A stretch of 64,000 nt of DNA, taken from assembly GCF_001613445.1 (NCBI RefSeq), contig NZ_BDCJ01000030.1:1-64000 (forward strand), in the 5' to 3' direction. Shown in pieces: positions 62,486 to 64,000 of this stretch (positions are counted from its first letter, which is position 1; each line of letters begins with the position of its first letter). This DNA comes from Nocardia grenadensis NBRC 108939. Lineage in GTDB: Bacteria > Actinomycetota > Actinomycetes > Mycobacteriales > Mycobacteriaceae. The position numbers and the translations under genes are program-made. The notes beneath the pieces were generated by a model. The model saw nothing but the letters and a program-made list of their open reading frames with translations, did no database searches and was not told the origin of the DNA.

Positions 62486-63787
62486 GTGCATGTCATCATC
62501 GTCGGAGGCGGAATCGGCGGTCTGGCGCTGGCCGCCGGACTACGCCGGCACGGATTCGAGGTATCGGTTTTCGATCGCGACCGCGATGTCGCGGAGACCG
62601 CGGGTTACCACATCACACTCGACGGCCGCGCACAGGCGGCGCTCCGGGAACTCGTCGCACCGGAGATCCTCGAACGGCTCTTGCGATCGGCGTCGGCGTT
62701 GCGGCTGCGCGACCGGGACGCGCTCTGGGACCGGCGCGGGCATCTGCTGGCATTTGGGCCGCGGCTCGAGGACAACCCCGGCGTGGATATCGACCGCATC
62801 ACCCTGCGGACCGTGCTCGCCGACGCGGTCGGACCCGACCTGCATCCGGGTTGGACGGTCACCGGGATCGCCCGCGCCGCGGACGGCGCACCGTCGGCGG
62901 TATTCGCAGACGGGGCCGCGCACCAAGGCGATCTCCTGGTAGGCGCGGACGGTGCCCACTCGATGGTCGCCCGATATCTGGCAGGCGGCCCCACCAACGA
63001 ACCCACCGGGATAATCGGATTCTCCGGGCGGACCGGCGCCGAACACCTCAGTGCGGCCGAGCGGCAGCGCCTCGGAGCCCGTTCGGGGATGGCGATCGGC
63101 CCGCACGCCACAGCGCTGTACATCGGTTTCCTCGACCCGGTGGGTAATGCCCTGCTCGACGCGCCCGCAGGCCGGGAGGCGATCACGACCGGGCCGACCT
63201 ATATCTGGGGCGCGATGTTCCCCGAGTCCTCCGCGACCGATGCGATGCGCACGCTCCGCGGCACGGCATTGCGGTCCGCGCTTCTCACTGCTTTCGGACA
63301 CCGCGGCTGGAGTCGGCACACCCTCGAGGTAATCGATCGAGCCGAGCCGAGCAGTATCGCCGCCTTCCGCTTCAACGCCGCATCGCCCCGGGCCCAGGAC
63401 CTGGCCCCATGGGCCGCCGGGTCTGTCACAGCGCTCGGCGATGCCGTCCATGCCACCCCGCCCACAGCGGGCATGGGAGCCGGAGCCGCCATTCGCGATG
63501 CCGCGAGTCTGGTCGCGAACCTGCGCGCGGTCGCGTCCGGCACGACCACGCTGCCGGTGGCGGTGAGCAGTTTCGAGGCGGAGATGCGGATACGCGGAAG
63601 CGAGACCCTGGTCGCGGCCATGCGGACCGTCCGCTGGATGCGAGCCACCGATACCCGGCTCGGCGCGGCTGTCACCGCGACGGCGACGCCGGTGCTGGCC
63701 GCGGCCCATCGGCTCGGGCGCAGACACCGAGCCGACCGTCCGGCGGCAGAAGCCCGGACAGGGGACAGGGTCCGGCGACACGGGTGA
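62486..63787 (+). CDS. FAD-dependent aromatic hydroxylase-type monooxygenase
   Basis: Flavin monooxygenase of 433 residues (PHBH-like). GxGxxG FAD loop at the N-terminus, VHVIIVGGGIGGLALAAGLR; the middle DG motif QGDLLVGADGAHSMVARYL; and the C-terminal GD motif VTALGDAVHATPPTAGMGAG. These fit a class A hydroxylase or a tetracycline-modifying type (TetX-like layout). GTG at 62486 gives the conserved start; the frame continues upstream to 62408 without conservation. Substrate unknown. The WYL regulator is divergent. A hairpin terminator follows at 63793. Confidence 0.87.
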   Translation: MHVIIVGGGIGGLALAAGLRRHGFEVSVFDRDRDVAETAGYHITLDGRAQAALRELVAPEILERLLRSASALRLRDRDALWDRRGHLLAFGPRLEDNPGVDIDRITLRTVLADAVGPDLHPGWTVTGIARAADGAPSAVFADGAAHQGDLLVGADGAHSMVARYLAGGPTNEPTGIIGFSGRTGAEHLSAAERQRLGARSGMAIGPHATALYIGFLDPVGNALLDAPAGREAITTGPTYIWGAMFPESSATDAMRTLRGTALRSALLTAFGHRGWSRHTLEVIDRAEPSSIAAFRFNAASPRAQDLAPWAAGSVTALGDAVHATPPTAGMGAGAAIRDAASLVANLRAVASGTTTLPVAVSSFEAEMRIRGSETLVAAMRTVRWMRATDTRLGAAVTATATPVLAAAHRLGRRHRADRPAAEARTGDRVRRHG

Positions 63788-63792
63788 TCCAT

Positions 63793-63826
63793 CGAGTCGG
63801 GCCTGCTCACCCACAGGCCCGACTCG
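63793..63826 (+). terminator. Hairpin terminator after the flavin monooxygenase
   Basis: Perfect 13-bp arms CGAGTCGGGCCTG and CAGGCCCGACTCG with an 8-base loop, 6 bases beyond the stop. A short T-rich patch (atttac) follows. Confidence 0.7.
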
Positions 63827-63873
63827 AGGATTTACCGGCGCCCTACGATTCTGTCCACCCACACCCACCCGGG

Positions 63874-63889
63874 TGTACCATTTGGTACA
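63874..63889. promoter_or_regulatory. Palindrome TGTACCA-TT-TGGTACA upstream of the last gene
   Basis: Perfect 7-bp arms around TT, 50 bases before the start at 63939. TetR- or MarR-like in form; the regulator is probably encoded beyond the window. Confidence 0.55.
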
Positions 63890-63938
63890 TGTCGATGTAT
63901 TCCACTGTGGTCGACAGTTGTATCCGTGGGAGTGTGCA

Positions 63939-64000
63939 ATGAGCGTTCTCGTGGTCGGGGCAGGCCCGACCGGTATGGTGACCGGTCTCGTGCTGGCTGC
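63939..64000 (+). CDS. FAD-dependent monooxygenase, partial (cut by the window edge)
   Basis: Only 20 codons are visible: SVLVVGAGPTGMVTGLVLA, the FAD loop that opens the PheA/TfdB-type aromatic hydroxylases. ATG at 63939; the ribosome-binding site GTGGGAG lies 8-14 bases upstream. Family inferred from this loop alone. Confidence 0.75.
   Translation, partial: MSVLVVGAGPTGMVTGLVLA

Overview
This 64-kb window is uniformly GC-rich, apart from two AT-richer patches. It encodes a set typical of mycolic-acid actinobacteria: a mycofactocin (MFT) locus, the KshA/KshB steroid 9-alpha-hydroxylase, a KstD-type flavoprotein, an AccA1/AccD1-FadE19-CitE leucine block and a long non-ribosomal peptide synthetase (NRPS). 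Nocardia, or a close relative such as Rhodococcus, is the most likely host. That assignment is inferred from gene content; no rRNA or other marker is present.

Layout. 1-8643 (minus) is the first 2881 residues of an NRPS (C-A-T-C-A-T-C-A...), cut by the window edge. 8994-14.5 kb is a mixed strip: a stand-alone CobM, a PPOX-fold flavin/F420 protein, a DoxX-like membrane protein, an Uma2 nuclease, an Rpn nuclease and decayed sequence. 13.9-23.4 kb is a leucine/itaconate-type acyl-CoA operon (accD1-accA1-fadE19-maoC-citE) with a divergent TetR repressor and a duplicated operator, followed by a tandem intergenic repeat and an acetoacetyl-CoA synthetase. 23.6-37.6 kb is a steroid or steroid-like catabolic neighbourhood: an ADH-A-like alcohol dehydrogenase, two SDRs (one of the mycofactocin-coupled type), a meta-cleavage-product hydrolase, a ketosteroid isomerase, a KstD-like flavoprotein, PadR and IclR regulators, a further SDR and KshA. 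It is interrupted by two AT-richer genes (a His/Cys-dyad caspase-like protein and a NUDIX protein) and by several dead fragments, including pieces of an extradiol dioxygenase and of a second KstD-like enzyme. 38-44.5 kb holds a double-domain TetR regulator, a sugar-type ABC transporter lacking its ATPase, a methyltransferase and a divergent TetR.

45.4-50.2 kb (minus) is a compact mycofactocin locus, mftA-mftBC-mftF-mftG. MftB and MftC are one polypeptide, mftD and mftE are absent, and a strong hairpin sits where they would normally lie. 50.4-52.2 kb carries a TetR regulator and kshB, with a textbook KstR box between them. The rest is a FAD oxidoreductase/MFS pair under a divergent LysR, a racemase/ferredoxin-reductase pair, an SPW-repeat membrane protein, a 688-residue disordered protein, a WYL regulator and two flavin monooxygenases, the last cut by the window edge.

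How the parts fit together: KshA and KshB are the two halves of one enzyme although 14 kb apart. KSI and KstD act on the same ring-A/B chemistry. The MFT-coupled SDR would pass its electrons to mycofactocin, whose partial maturation set lies 20 kb downstream. The broken dioxygenase and KstD fragments suggest the 24-37 kb block is a secondary, eroding copy of a steroid pathway.

All assignments come from reading translations and motifs by eye; no database search was run.
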